Source: Frateuria_A sp051900415
Lineage (GTDB): Bacteria > Pseudomonadota > Gammaproteobacteria > Xanthomonadales > Rhodanobacteraceae
DNA length: 64,000 bases
Assembly: GCF_051900415.1 (NCBI RefSeq)
Contig: NZ_JBHZGL010000010.1
Location: 1 to 64,000, forward strand
Direction: 5' to 3'
Position numbers and translations under genes: made by a program
Notes under the pieces: model-generated
Told to the model about the DNA's origin: nothing
The model's database searches: none
Seen by the model: only the letters and a program-made list of their open reading frames with translations
Shown: positions 9,324 to 17,423 of the stretch, piece after piece
How positions within the stretch are numbered: the stretch's first letter is position 1
How the letters are laid out: the number at the start of each line of letters is the position of its first letter

Positions 9324-9357
9324 CAAAAAAAACGCCGGGCAATGCTGCCCGGCGTTT
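9324..9357 (-). terminator. Intrinsic terminator of the 9388 beta-helix gene
   Basis: On the minus strand a perfect stem ACGCCGGGC / GCCCGGCGT is followed by eight T residues, about 30 bases past the stop codon. Confidence 0.88.
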
Positions 9358-9387
9358 GTCGTGCGGCAGGCCGTATCCGGCCGAGGC

Positions 9388-10542
9388 TCAGTTGGGCGTC
9401 AGCTGGTTGCCCGAGATGGTGTTGGAGTAAGTCTTCTTGCCGAGCTTGATGTCGCGGTTGTCCGCGCCGCCGGAGCGGGTGGGCGACATGTAGTGGGTGC
9501 TGTTGTACTGCAGCTTGTTGCTCTTGACCGATGAATGGTGCGTCTTGCCGCTCAGGCCCACGCCGGCCAGGCCGTTGCGCGTGGCGTAGTTGTTGGTGAT
9601 GGTCAGGTACGGCGCGCTGATGGCCAGCATGCCGAAGCCGTCGTTGCCGCTGAGCGTGTTGCCGGTGATCGTGATCTGCGAAATGTTGTAGTGCAGCTCG
9701 ATGCCGTTGCCCGCATTGCCCGAGAAGGTGTTGTTCTCCAGGCGGATGGTGTCGGCCGGGCCCTGGTCCTGCGGCTCGATGTCGATGCCGGCCTCGGGCA
9801 GCGTGCCCTGGGTGTTCTTGAAGGTGCTGTTGACGATGTAGACGTGCTGCGACGGTCCGATCGACAGGCCCTGACGACGGTTGTGCGAGGAGGTGACGTT
9901 GTTGACGGTCACGTAGTTGGAGCGGGTCAGCTTGCCGCCGGACTTCACCGCGCCGATCCACATGCCGTCGCCCCAGAACTCCGACAGGTTGACGTTGCGC
10001 ACCAGCACGTTGCTGGAACCGGAGATGTTGATGCCGTAGCCCCACTCGCCGGTGTTGCCCTTGTGCTGGGCGCGGTCGCCGGTCACCTTGCCGCCGACGA
10101 TCTCGACGTTGTTGACCTCGAACACCTTGACCACCCAGTAGCGGCCGGCGCTGTTCGGGATGACCTTCAGTTCGGCGCTCGGATCAAGCTGCAGACGCGT
10201 GTGCGAGCGCAGGGTGAGCGGCTTGAGCGCGTTGATCATGTAGCGGCCGGCGGGAACGACGACGGTGCCGCCGCTGCTCGGCAGCGAGTTGATGGCGGCC
10301 TGGATGGCGGCGGTGTCGTCGTGCGAACCGTTGCCCAGCGCGCCCTTGTTCTTGACGTTCACGGAAGCGGAACCGATCGAGATGTTCGGGTTCGCGTTCC
10401 ACCAGTTGGAAGCGGCAGCAGGAAGTGCCACGGCAGACAGCGTCAGCGAAGCAATAGCGATCATCAAGGACTTTTTCATGGAGAAATCTCGCTTGGTGGT
10501 GCCCGGCTTGGCCGAGGACTGGGTGTCGTGTTGGTTGGTCAT
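9388..10542 (-). CDS. Secreted right-handed beta-helix protein, paralog 3
   Basis: A 384-residue close paralog of the 7501 gene. The N-terminus MTNQHDTQSSAKPGTTKRDF matches that of paralog 2 (HDTQSSAKP identical), which supports the long N-terminal start over an internal Met at MKKSLMIAIASL. A signal core ending LPAAAS, the entry motif GSHDDTAAIQAAINSLP, and beta-helix turns such as NNTFSGNAGNGIELH follow. It is monocistronic, with its own terminator (9324) and upstream element. It presumably acts outside the cytoplasm on the same polymer as its paralogs; tandem duplication with paralog 2 is likely. Confidence 0.82.
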   Translation of the reverse strand: MTNQHDTQSSAKPGTTKRDFSMKKSLMIAIASLTLSAVALPAAASNWWNANPNISIGSASVNVKNKGALGNGSHDDTAAIQAAINSLPSSGGTVVVPAGRYMINALKPLTLRSHTRLQLDPSAELKVIPNSAGRYWVVKVFEVNNVEIVGGKVTGDRAQHKGNTGEWGYGINISGSSNVLVRNVNLSEFWGDGMWIGAVKSGGKLTRSNYVTVNNVTSSHNRRQGLSIGPSQHVYIVNSTFKNTQGTLPEAGIDIEPQDQGPADTIRLENNTFSGNAGNGIELHYNISQITITGNTLSGNDGFGMLAISAPYLTITNNYATRNGLAGVGLSGKTHHSSVKSNKLQYNSTHYMSPTRSGGADNRDIKLGKKTYSNTISGNQLTPN

Positions 10543-10602
10543 CAGGAGGTTGACTCGCTCGTCACATGGAAGCGACGCGAAAGATGCAAGTCCTTCACGG
10601 CG

Positions 10603-10622
10603 CTAACAAGCTCGACCATTGG
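10603..10622 (-). promoter_or_regulatory. Conserved upstream element B of beta-helix genes
   Basis: Identical over 20 bases to element A at 8716 (CCAATGGTCGAGCTTGTTAG on the minus strand) and likewise 61 bases from the start codon. The flanking sequence has diverged more than the element itself, which argues for a functional site. Confidence 0.6.
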
Positions 10623-11012
10623 TTTCGGTTCATGGAAATCGGGCGGGCCCGTGTGTGGCAAACCCTTGATCCACCGGGGCTGGCGGGCGACGCGCCGCTG
10701 CGGGCGCGTGCGTGCGATTGCCCGGGAATGGGCAGCGATGGCGGCTGCACGAAGCGCGCAGGTAGCCGTGGGACAGGCAGGCGCCCGCCTGATGCGGATG
10801 TATGCAGGGAAGCGGCGCTTCCTATACCCGCGGTTGACGTGCCTCGCTATTCACTGAATAGGTGCCTAGGACGGCACCTCCACTGCGGCTCCCCGGAACT
10901 GTTCTGGCCGCGTCGAAAGTCTGTATTCCTGCGTGAGGTCTCGTCCCCACATCCGTGCCGGGCAATCCGGGCGCGTTGATCCGCGAGACCCGCTTGCCCC
11001 ATGGAGGACACC
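10623..11012. other. Divergent intergenic region before the tyrosinase gene
   Basis: No gene supported. It must hold the promoter of the tyrosinase gene, but I see no convincing -35/-10 pair. Short open frames crossing it lack ribosome-binding sites and family signatures. Confidence 0.55.
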
Positions 11013-12467
11013 ATGATTTCAAGAAGGCGTTTTCTTCAATCGTCCGCTTCCCTTGCCCTGTTGCCGCTGTTGCCCCGCGTGGTCAGGTCCGCCGATGCGG
11101 TGGTGCGCACCCGGCCCAGCTGGGAGACGTTCTGCACGGGTCCCTTGTACGAACCCTTCGTCGCCGCGATCGGCGCCATGCGGGACAACCGTGGCACCAC
11201 CACGCCCGCGAACTGGGGTTACTGGGTGTCCGTCCACCAGAACTTCTGTCCGCACAAGCTGCCGTACTTCCTGGCCTGGCATCGCGGATTCCTGTATCGC
11301 TTCGAGGAGAACCTGCGCACCGTCTCGGGCATACCGGACATGGTGCTGCCGTACTGGGACTACTACACCCACCCGCAGATCCCGCCGGAGTTCCTCGACA
11401 CCACCTCGCCGCTGTGGCGCAAGGAGCGCACGGGCGACGATGTCACCGAGGCGCTGAGCCTCGATCCGTTCGCCGACGACGTGATCAACTTCCAGCGCGG
11501 CAGCGGCAACGCGTTCGAGACCAAGCTTGAGAACGCGCCGCACAACCCGGTGCACAACCTCATCGGCGGCGCGATGGGCGACGTGGCCATCTCGCCGCGC
11601 GACCCGCTGTTCTGGGTGCACCACGCCAATATCGACCGGTTGTGGCTGGCCTGGTTCGAGGCCGGCGACGGGCGCCACATGCCACGGGCCTACCAGAACT
11701 ACTGGCAGGGTTCGTTCCAGTACGGCGACGCGGTGGAGGACGTGCCGCGCGTATGGGCACGGAACCCGTCGCGGTACATGTTCTACCTGTACGAGAACGA
11801 GGCCATGCCCGCCGCGCTGCCACCCACCGAGCCGCCGCCGAGCACCTCCACGGCGACCGCGCGCGCCACCACGCTGTCGACCTTCTCCATGCGGGGCACC
11901 GCCCCGCTGCGGCCGGCAAGCGTGGGTACCACCGCGCTGGGCACGTCGCAGTCGCTGGTGCTGGACGAACACTCGGTCACCGTCGATGTCGCGCTGACCG
12001 CGCAGGACGCCAGCCAGGTGCGTTCGATGCTGCTGCAACCGCAGGCCGCACAGGCCACCGCCAAGCCCGATCCGCTGCGGCTGGTGCTCGATGGCGTGCA
12101 GCTCACCGGGCTGGGCGCCAAGGGCGGGTACTTCTACAAGATCTACGTCAACCTGCCCGAGCAGGCCGGCGTGAACCAGCCCGAGCGCACCTACCTGCTC
12201 GGCATGCTGGGGTCCTTCGAGATCGGCGTGGCGCAGATGCAGGCGGCCATGCAGGGCAAGGGCATGCAGGGCATGCACGACATGCGCGCGGCCGGCGGCA
12301 AGCCGGACGCACGCTTCGTGTTCCCGCTGAGCGAGGCGCTGCGCGGCATCTGGCCGACGGACCTGGACACGCTCAGCATTTCCTTCGTACGTGCCAACGG
12401 CCGTGCGCATCCGGCCAAGGGCCACACCATCCACGTCAAGTCGCTGCGTGTGGAGGCGGACGACTGA
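11013..12467 (+). CDS. Tat-exported tyrosinase / polyphenol oxidase family protein
   Basis: A 484-residue type-3 copper protein. It starts with a twin-arginine signal, MISRRRFLQSSASLALLPL, so export in folded, copper-loaded form is likely. Copper site A is suggested by His81 and His90 (CPHKLPYFLAWHRGFL) with His75 as a possible third ligand. Copper site B is His177, His181 (PHNPVHN) and His203/204 in FWVHHANIDRLW. The family oxidises phenols to quinones. The C-terminal 200 residues form an extra domain as in larger polyphenol oxidases. ATG 11013 is chosen over 11001 because GGAGG lies five bases before it. It sits between two beta-helix genes; phenolic cross-linking or melanin formation is possible. 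Confidence 0.88.
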   Translation: MISRRRFLQSSASLALLPLLPRVVRSADAVVRTRPSWETFCTGPLYEPFVAAIGAMRDNRGTTTPANWGYWVSVHQNFCPHKLPYFLAWHRGFLYRFEENLRTVSGIPDMVLPYWDYYTHPQIPPEFLDTTSPLWRKERTGDDVTEALSLDPFADDVINFQRGSGNAFETKLENAPHNPVHNLIGGAMGDVAISPRDPLFWVHHANIDRLWLAWFEAGDGRHMPRAYQNYWQGSFQYGDAVEDVPRVWARNPSRYMFYLYENEAMPAALPPTEPPPSTSTATARATTLSTFSMRGTAPLRPASVGTTALGTSQSLVLDEHSVTVDVALTAQDASQVRSMLLQPQAAQATAKPDPLRLVLDGVQLTGLGAKGGYFYKIYVNLPEQAGVNQPERTYLLGMLGSFEIGVAQMQAAMQGKGMQGMHDMRAAGGKPDARFVFPLSEALRGIWPTDLDTLSISFVRANGRAHPAKGHTIHVKSLRVEADD

Positions 12468-12514
12468 GCGGTTCGTACCGCTGATCGAACGGCCGGCCCA
12501 TGCCGGCCAGCCAG

Positions 12515-12541
12515 GGGCGCCGTAGCGGTACGGCGCCCTTG
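12515..12541 (+). terminator. Possible terminator of the tyrosinase gene
   Basis: A perfect stem GGGCGCCGT / ACGGCGCCC with a 6-base loop, about 50 bases after the stop. The T-tract is weak (TTGTCGTT), so termination strength is uncertain. Confidence 0.5.
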
Positions 12542-12749
12542 TCGTTCGTGGTGGCTCCCGTCCGTCCGGGCGGGGGATTTCTTGCGGTCCGTGCAACGCG
12601 TGACCGGGGCGGTGGCGGCGAAGTGGCAGCCGCCTGCCAGCGTGCTCTACAGCCCTTGTGTGATGCGCTTCTCGCCCGGCCGGGCGGGGTTTCGGGGCGT
12701 CCGGGAGCCTTTTGCCAACCTGATCATATTTCGCTCACTTGGGTGTTTC

Positions 12750-12766
12750 GGTCGAGCTTGCTTAGG
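12750..12766 (+). promoter_or_regulatory. Upstream element C of beta-helix genes (variant)
   Basis: Reads GGTCGAGCTTGCTTAGG. It matches elements A and B (GGTCGAGCTTGTTAG) with one extra base before the TTAG. It lies about 82 bases upstream of the start at 12848. GTGACGA follows downstream, as in the other two copies. Confidence 0.55.
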
Positions 12767-12847
12767 TACGTGACGATCGCGCATTTTTTGCGTGAGCTTC
12801 GCGTGACGAAGCCCTACCCGACAAAACACCTGAGACACCGCCCGATC

Positions 12848-14032
12848 ATGAACACTTCCTTTAAGAATCAGCAGCTTGCCGCCTCTGTCCGTACCTCCGT
12901 CACGGTGAAGAACTTTGTGAAGAAGCCGCTGATGCTGGCGTTTGCCGCGCTGGCCCTTTCCGCCGTCGCCGCTCCCTCGTTCGCCGCCGACTGGTGGACC
13001 GCGATGCCCAAGCCGGTCATCGGCAAGACCATGACCGTCGACGTGCGCACCAAGGGTGCCTTGGGCAACGGCGTGCACGACGACACCGCCGCCATCCAGG
13101 CTGCCGTCGACGCGCTGCCGACCTCTGGCGGCACGGTGTTCGTGCCGGCCGGCCACTACATGGTCAACGCCACCAAGCCGATCAAGCTGCGCTCGCACAC
13201 CCGCCTGCTGATGGACCCGGCGGCTACCCTGGAAGTGATCCCGACCAGCAACAGCCGCTACATGGTCATCCAGATCTACAACGCCACCGACGTGCGCGTG
13301 GTCGGCGGCAACCTGGTCGGCGACCGCGTCAAGCACCTGGGCGACACCGGCGAGTGGGGCTACGGCATCAACGTCACCGCTTCGACCAACGTCGTGCTGA
13401 AGAATGTCAACCTCTCCAACTTCTGGGGCGACGGCGTGTGGATCGGCGCCAAGGACGTCAACAAGGTTCACGTGCGTTCGGACTACGTGACCGTCGACGG
13501 CATCGTGTCCAGCAACAACCGCCGCCAGGGCCTGTCGATCGGGCCGTCGCAGCACGTCTATATCGTCAACAGCACCTTCCAGGGCACCAACGGCACGCTG
13601 CCGGAGGCGGGCATCGACATCGAGCCGATGACCGAAGGCCTGACCAACACGATCCGCCTGGAGAACAACACCTTCGCCGACAACCACGGCAACGGTATCG
13701 AGATGCACGCCAACATCTCCGACATCGTCATCGTCGGCAACACGATGAAGGGCAACTACGGCTTCGGCGTGCTGGGCGTGTCCGCCCCGGGCGTGACCGT
13801 CACCGGCAACTTCATGACCGAGAACGGCCTGGCCGGCGTGCGCCCGAGCGGCCAGTCGCACAACTGGTCGATCACCGGCAACACGCTCAAGTACAACAGC
13901 ACCCGCTACATGTCGGCCACGAAGGAAGGCGGTGCGCTCAGCCGCGACCTGCAGTTCGGCGCCAACACCTACAACATCTCGGTGTCGGGCAACATCTTCT
14001 CCAACGCCAAGTACAACACCTACACCCGCTAA
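12848..14032 (+). CDS. Secreted right-handed beta-helix protein, paralog 4
   Basis: A 394-residue relative of paralogs 2 and 3. It has a 28-residue polar N-terminus, the signal core LMLAFAALALSAVAAPSFAA, the entry motif GVHDDTAAIQAAVDALP and beta-helix turns such as NNTFADNHGNGIEMH and NNRRQGLSIGPSQHVYIVN, the latter nearly identical to paralog 3. The ATG at 12848 is chosen because it gives the same N-terminal layout as the paralogs; an in-frame extension to 12500 would run through the regulatory region. It is monocistronic with a strong terminator. It is probably exported to act on the locus polymer; catalytic type unknown. Confidence 0.82.
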   Translation: MNTSFKNQQLAASVRTSVTVKNFVKKPLMLAFAALALSAVAAPSFAADWWTAMPKPVIGKTMTVDVRTKGALGNGVHDDTAAIQAAVDALPTSGGTVFVPAGHYMVNATKPIKLRSHTRLLMDPAATLEVIPTSNSRYMVIQIYNATDVRVVGGNLVGDRVKHLGDTGEWGYGINVTASTNVVLKNVNLSNFWGDGVWIGAKDVNKVHVRSDYVTVDGIVSSNNRRQGLSIGPSQHVYIVNSTFQGTNGTLPEAGIDIEPMTEGLTNTIRLENNTFADNHGNGIEMHANISDIVIVGNTMKGNYGFGVLGVSAPGVTVTGNFMTENGLAGVRPSGQSHNWSITGNTLKYNSTRYMSATKEGGALSRDLQFGANTYNISVSGNIFSNAKYNTYTR

Positions 14033-14055
14033 GCCGCATCGGCTGGGTACTCCCC

Positions 14056-14085
14056 GGGGCAGCCACCAGGCTGCCCCTTTTTTTT
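14056..14085 (+). terminator. Intrinsic terminator of the 12848 gene
   Basis: Stem GGGGCAGCC / GGCTGCCCC with a short loop, followed by eight T residues. Confidence 0.9.
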
Positions 14086-14175
14086 GCCCGCGCGACGCGC
14101 CGGCGGCATTGACGACGCATTGATCCGGGCCGGTCAATCCTAGGTCGTTAAATTTCCGCACGGTCGAGGTCGGTC

Positions 14176-15057
14176 ATGAACAAGGAGCGTGAAGCTCACG
14201 TCATCCTGGAAGGGGACGCCCAGGCCCGGGTCATGCCTTCGGGTGCGTTTGCACCGGTAAGCGTGGTGGTGCCGTGCTACCGCTGTGCGGAAACCATCGA
14301 CGACGCAGTCGCCTCGATCGCCGCACAGACATTGCGTCCGGCGGAGGTGCTGCTGGTGGAGGACGCCAGCGGCGACGACACGATCGAAGCGCTGCATCGC
14401 GTCGCCGCGGCCTACGGTAGCGACTGGATCCGGGTGATCGCACTGCCCGCCAATCGCGGGCCATCGCACGCGCGCAACGTCGGCTGGCAGCAGGCGCAGC
14501 AGCCCTATATCGCGTTTCTGGACGCCGACGACAGCTGGGGCCCGCGCAAGCTGGAGCTGCAGATGGCTGCGCTGGAGGCCGACCCGGAGATCGCGCTGAT
14601 CGCCCACCAGATGCTGGTGCGGCCGCGAGGCACCGTGCTGCCGCCGCCGCAGGCGCCGGTAGGCGTGGACATCGTGGGGCGCGGCACCTTGCTTGTGCGC
14701 AACCCTTTTCCGACCGCCTCGGTGGTGTTGCGTCGGGATCTTCCGTTCCGATTCGACGAGGACTTCCGCCGCTCCGAGGACTACCTGCTGTGGTCGCAGA
14801 TCGTGCTGTCCGGCTACCGCTGCGCCAAGATCGACCAGGTGCTGGCCATCTGGAACCGGCGCGAGAACGGCGAGGTCGGCCTGAGCGACGATTTCGACGC
14901 GATCCACCGCGGTCGGCGCGACCTGCGCCGCAAGCTGGTGCGCCAGGGCCTGCTCAGCCGGTACGAATACCTGTTCGCCAGCACCATCGGCCTGGCCAAC
15001 AAGATGCGCCGCACGGTCGTGCGCGGGCTGCGTCGCCGCGCCCATGCACCGGCCTGA
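14176..15057 (+). CDS. Glycosyltransferase family 2 protein
   Basis: A 293-residue GT2 enzyme with VSVVVPCYRCAETI near residue 28, LLVEDASGDDT and the DXD-like FLDADDSW. It is closely related to the enzyme at 1373, including the shared CYRC and YIAFLDADD stretches, so one arose by duplication. The start at 14176 has no strong ribosome-binding site; MPSGAFAPVSV about 20 residues in is an alternative. It opens the second plus-strand block of the locus, followed by a sulfotransferase. Donor and acceptor sugars are unknown. Confidence 0.85.
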   Translation: MNKEREAHVILEGDAQARVMPSGAFAPVSVVVPCYRCAETIDDAVASIAAQTLRPAEVLLVEDASGDDTIEALHRVAAAYGSDWIRVIALPANRGPSHARNVGWQQAQQPYIAFLDADDSWGPRKLELQMAALEADPEIALIAHQMLVRPRGTVLPPPQAPVGVDIVGRGTLLVRNPFPTASVVLRRDLPFRFDEDFRRSEDYLLWSQIVLSGYRCAKIDQVLAIWNRRENGEVGLSDDFDAIHRGRRDLRRKLVRQGLLSRYEYLFASTIGLANKMRRTVVRGLRRRAHAPA

Positions 15058-15201
15058 CGGGCCCGCGTGGAGGTCGTCGGCGGGCCCGACGCAGACACTC
15101 CCTCCACGTTTCCGTCGAAAGAATGGTCGGGGCTTGCCGCCCGCCCGCAGGACACTGCACGGCGCGGCATCCCTCTCCGCGGGCGAGTAAGGAAGACTGC
15201 C

Positions 15202-15897
15202 ATGATCGTTTCGCACAAGCACAAGTTCATCTTCCTCAAGACCAACAAGACCGCCGGCACGTCCATCGAGATCGCGCTGTCGAAGTTCTGCGGTCCGGAC
15301 GACATCATCACGCCCATCTCGCCGGTCGATGAAGAAGTCCGCCAGGCGCTGGGCTACCGCGGGCCGCAACATCACCTGGCCCCGTGGTACGAGTACGGGC
15401 TTCGCGACGTCGTGGAACGGGTGTTCAAGGGCAAGCGCCGCTCCCGGTTCTACAACCACATGACCGGTCGGGAAGTACGCGATTTCGTGGGCCCGGAGGT
15501 GTGGAACAGCTATTTCAAGTTCTGCTTCGAGCGCAATCCCTACGACCGCCTGATCTCGTACTACCACTGGGCGCACCGCTCGGCATCGTCCCAGTTGCCG
15601 TTGTCCCGATTCATCCGTACGCCGCGGGCGTTGATGCTCAAGAAGCGCGGATACGAGGTGTACACGCTGGGCGGCAGGGTGGCGGTCGACCGCATCTGTC
15701 GCTTCGAGTCGATCAACGAGGAACTCGAAGAGGTACGCAAGATCATCGGGCTGCCCGAACCGCTCGAGCTGCCCCAGACCAAGGTGAGGAAGCGCAGCGA
15801 CGCCCGCAGCTACCGCGAGGTGCTGGGCGAGGAAGAGCGCGACTGGGTCGACCGGACCTTCGGCGACGAAATGCGCTTGCTGGGTTATCACTACTGA
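15202..15897 (+). CDS. Sulfotransferase family protein (Sulfotransfer_2-like)
   Basis: The 231-residue protein starts MIVSHKHKFIFLKTNKTAGTSIE. KTAGTS at residues 16-21 is the 5'-phosphosulfate loop that binds PAPS, and CFERNPYDRLISYYHWA near residue 110 matches the 3'-phosphate-binding segment. The family moves a sulfuryl group from PAPS to carbohydrate hydroxyls. The ATG at 15202 places this loop at the usual distance from the N-terminus and has AAGGAAG upstream, so a longer in-frame start at 15067 is rejected. PAPS would come from the cysD-cysNC pair 9 kb downstream. Confidence 0.85.
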   Translation: MIVSHKHKFIFLKTNKTAGTSIEIALSKFCGPDDIITPISPVDEEVRQALGYRGPQHHLAPWYEYGLRDVVERVFKGKRRSRFYNHMTGREVRDFVGPEVWNSYFKFCFERNPYDRLISYYHWAHRSASSQLPLSRFIRTPRALMLKKRGYEVYTLGGRVAVDRICRFESINEELEEVRKIIGLPEPLELPQTKVRKRSDARSYREVLGEEERDWVDRTFGDEMRLLGYHY

Positions 15898-16352
15898 ACC
15901 TCACGCGTGGCTTGCTCCTTCAGGGCGAAGGGAACGCTGAACGACACCCGCCGAACCGCCGCGGACATTGGATTCCTCTCTCCTCCGGGGAGAGCGCCCG
16001 GGTGAGGGGCGCGCTCGCGGAAGGCGCCCAACGGACCGTGGCTTCTCAGATCCCTCCCTTTTTTAGGGCAACCGGTTCCCCGCGAGCTGGGCTTCTCCCG
16101 CAGGGGAGAGGGCTCAGCCTGAGGTACGTCAGGGCTTTGCTCATGCTTGCGCTTCTTGAACGACTATTTCACGGCAAAACCTCAATCATCGGAGCGGCGA
16201 ACAGGTCGCGCGGACGCCCTCGCGGGGACGTCCGAAAGGCGCCGAGCCTGCCGCTTGCGAAAGCGCGGTACGGCCTGCAATCCGAACGACGTGAAGGGCT
16301 TGGCTAGATGGATCCGATCGACCACAAGCACGGCAACAGGCCAGGGGGATGC
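15898..16352. repeat. Gene-free stretch with two CCCTCTCC-family repeat copies
   Basis: Two imperfect copies of the palindrome-plus-tail repeat lie at about 15975-16020 and 16092-16124. Each has CTCTCC...GGAGAG with a GGTGAGGGGC or related tail. No supported gene; open frames here follow the repeat composition. Confidence 0.65.
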
Positions 16353-17300
16353 ATGAACCTCAGCGTGGTGGTGCCTGCCTACCGTTCCGAGCGCTGGGTC
16401 GAGCGCACGATCCGTTCGGCGATCGCCGAGGGTGTCGCCGAGCACAACATCATCGTGGTCGAGGACGGCGTGCTCGACGGTACCGGCAAGGTCGTCCAGG
16501 CCACCGGGGCGCGGCTGTTCTCGCTGCAGCAGAACGGCGGCGCGCCGCGTGCGCGCAACCTGGGGCTGGCCCAGGTGGACACCGACTACGTGATGTTCCT
16601 GGATTCGGACGACTACGTGGAGAACGGCCTGCTTGCCGGCCTGGTCGACGCGCTCGAACGCGAGCGCGCGGACGTGGCGATCGGTCCGTGGGTGTACGAC
16701 GGCGAGGGGCGCGAGCGCGGCATGCTGCGCCAGCCGCCGGCGCTGGACAACGGCGAGCGCATCTTCCACTGGGTGATGCACGCGTTCTTCCCGCCCTGCT
16801 GCATCGCCTGGCGCACCGACGCGATCCGCGCGATCGGCGCCTGGGACGAACGGCTGCGCAAGGACCAGGATGGCGAGCTGATGATCCGCGCGCTGATCCG
16901 CGGTCTGAAGGTGGCCATCTCCGGCCAGGGCAATGGCGTGTACTGGCAGCACAACTCGCCCCACCGCGTCACCAAGGCGCAGATCAAGGACGTGATGTAC
17001 GCCGCCGACGTGGTGTTCGAGCAGATCGAGGGCTGGGTGCGCTCGCGCCTGTCCAGCGGCCGCGGGCAGGACGAACGGCTCGCGCTGGGCCGCCTTTGCT
17101 GCAAGACGGCCTGGGTCGCCTACGCCTACGGCGACAGTGCATCGGGTGCGCGATGGAGCGCCAAGGCGCGCGCGTTCGGCTTCCACAACCGTGGCTACAA
17201 CGCCCGCAGCGCGTTGCTGGCTTCTTTCCTGGGCACCCGCATCGCCTCGCGCGTCAAGGCCAGCACCAGTTCGGTATACCGGCGCATCGCGCAGCGATAG
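16353..17300 (+). CDS. Glycosyltransferase family 2 protein
   Basis: A 315-residue GT2 enzyme beginning MNLSVVVPAYRSERWVERTI, with IIVVEDGVLDGTGKV and the DXD-like MFLDSDDYVENG near residue 85, and DERLRKDQDGELMIRA near 170, which fits the catalytic-base region. The start at 16353 follows CAGGGGGA; an upstream in-frame ATG at 16308 is less likely. It diverges from the two related GT2 genes at 1373 and 14176, so it probably adds a different sugar. The flippase gene follows. Confidence 0.85.
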   Translation: MNLSVVVPAYRSERWVERTIRSAIAEGVAEHNIIVVEDGVLDGTGKVVQATGARLFSLQQNGGAPRARNLGLAQVDTDYVMFLDSDDYVENGLLAGLVDALERERADVAIGPWVYDGEGRERGMLRQPPALDNGERIFHWVMHAFFPPCCIAWRTDAIRAIGAWDERLRKDQDGELMIRALIRGLKVAISGQGNGVYWQHNSPHRVTKAQIKDVMYAADVVFEQIEGWVRSRLSSGRGQDERLALGRLCCKTAWVAYAYGDSASGARWSAKARAFGFHNRGYNARSALLASFLGTRIASRVKASTSSVYRRIAQR

Positions 17301-17423
17301 GACGTCCCCATGCGCCGCAGCGGCGACCCTTCGTGCCCGGACCGCCGCTATACGGCCGGTTCACGCCAACCCCTCCAACGTTCGCGGCCCCGACCCACGG
17401 TCGAGCCCGCCTCCGATCCGCCG

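Noticed and set aside
9139..9342. Small open frame between the two minus-strand beta-helix genes
   Set aside because: It overlaps the degenerate hairpin repeat and the terminator, and has no ribosome-binding site.
14140..15891. Minus-strand open frame of 583 codons opposite GT2 and sulfotransferase genes
   Set aside because: Covers two recognisable plus-strand genes and the gap between them; no own signature.
16147..16356. Short open frames before the GT2 gene at 16353
   Set aside because: They overlap repeat-rich DNA and the GT2 start, and show no family similarity or ribosome-binding site.
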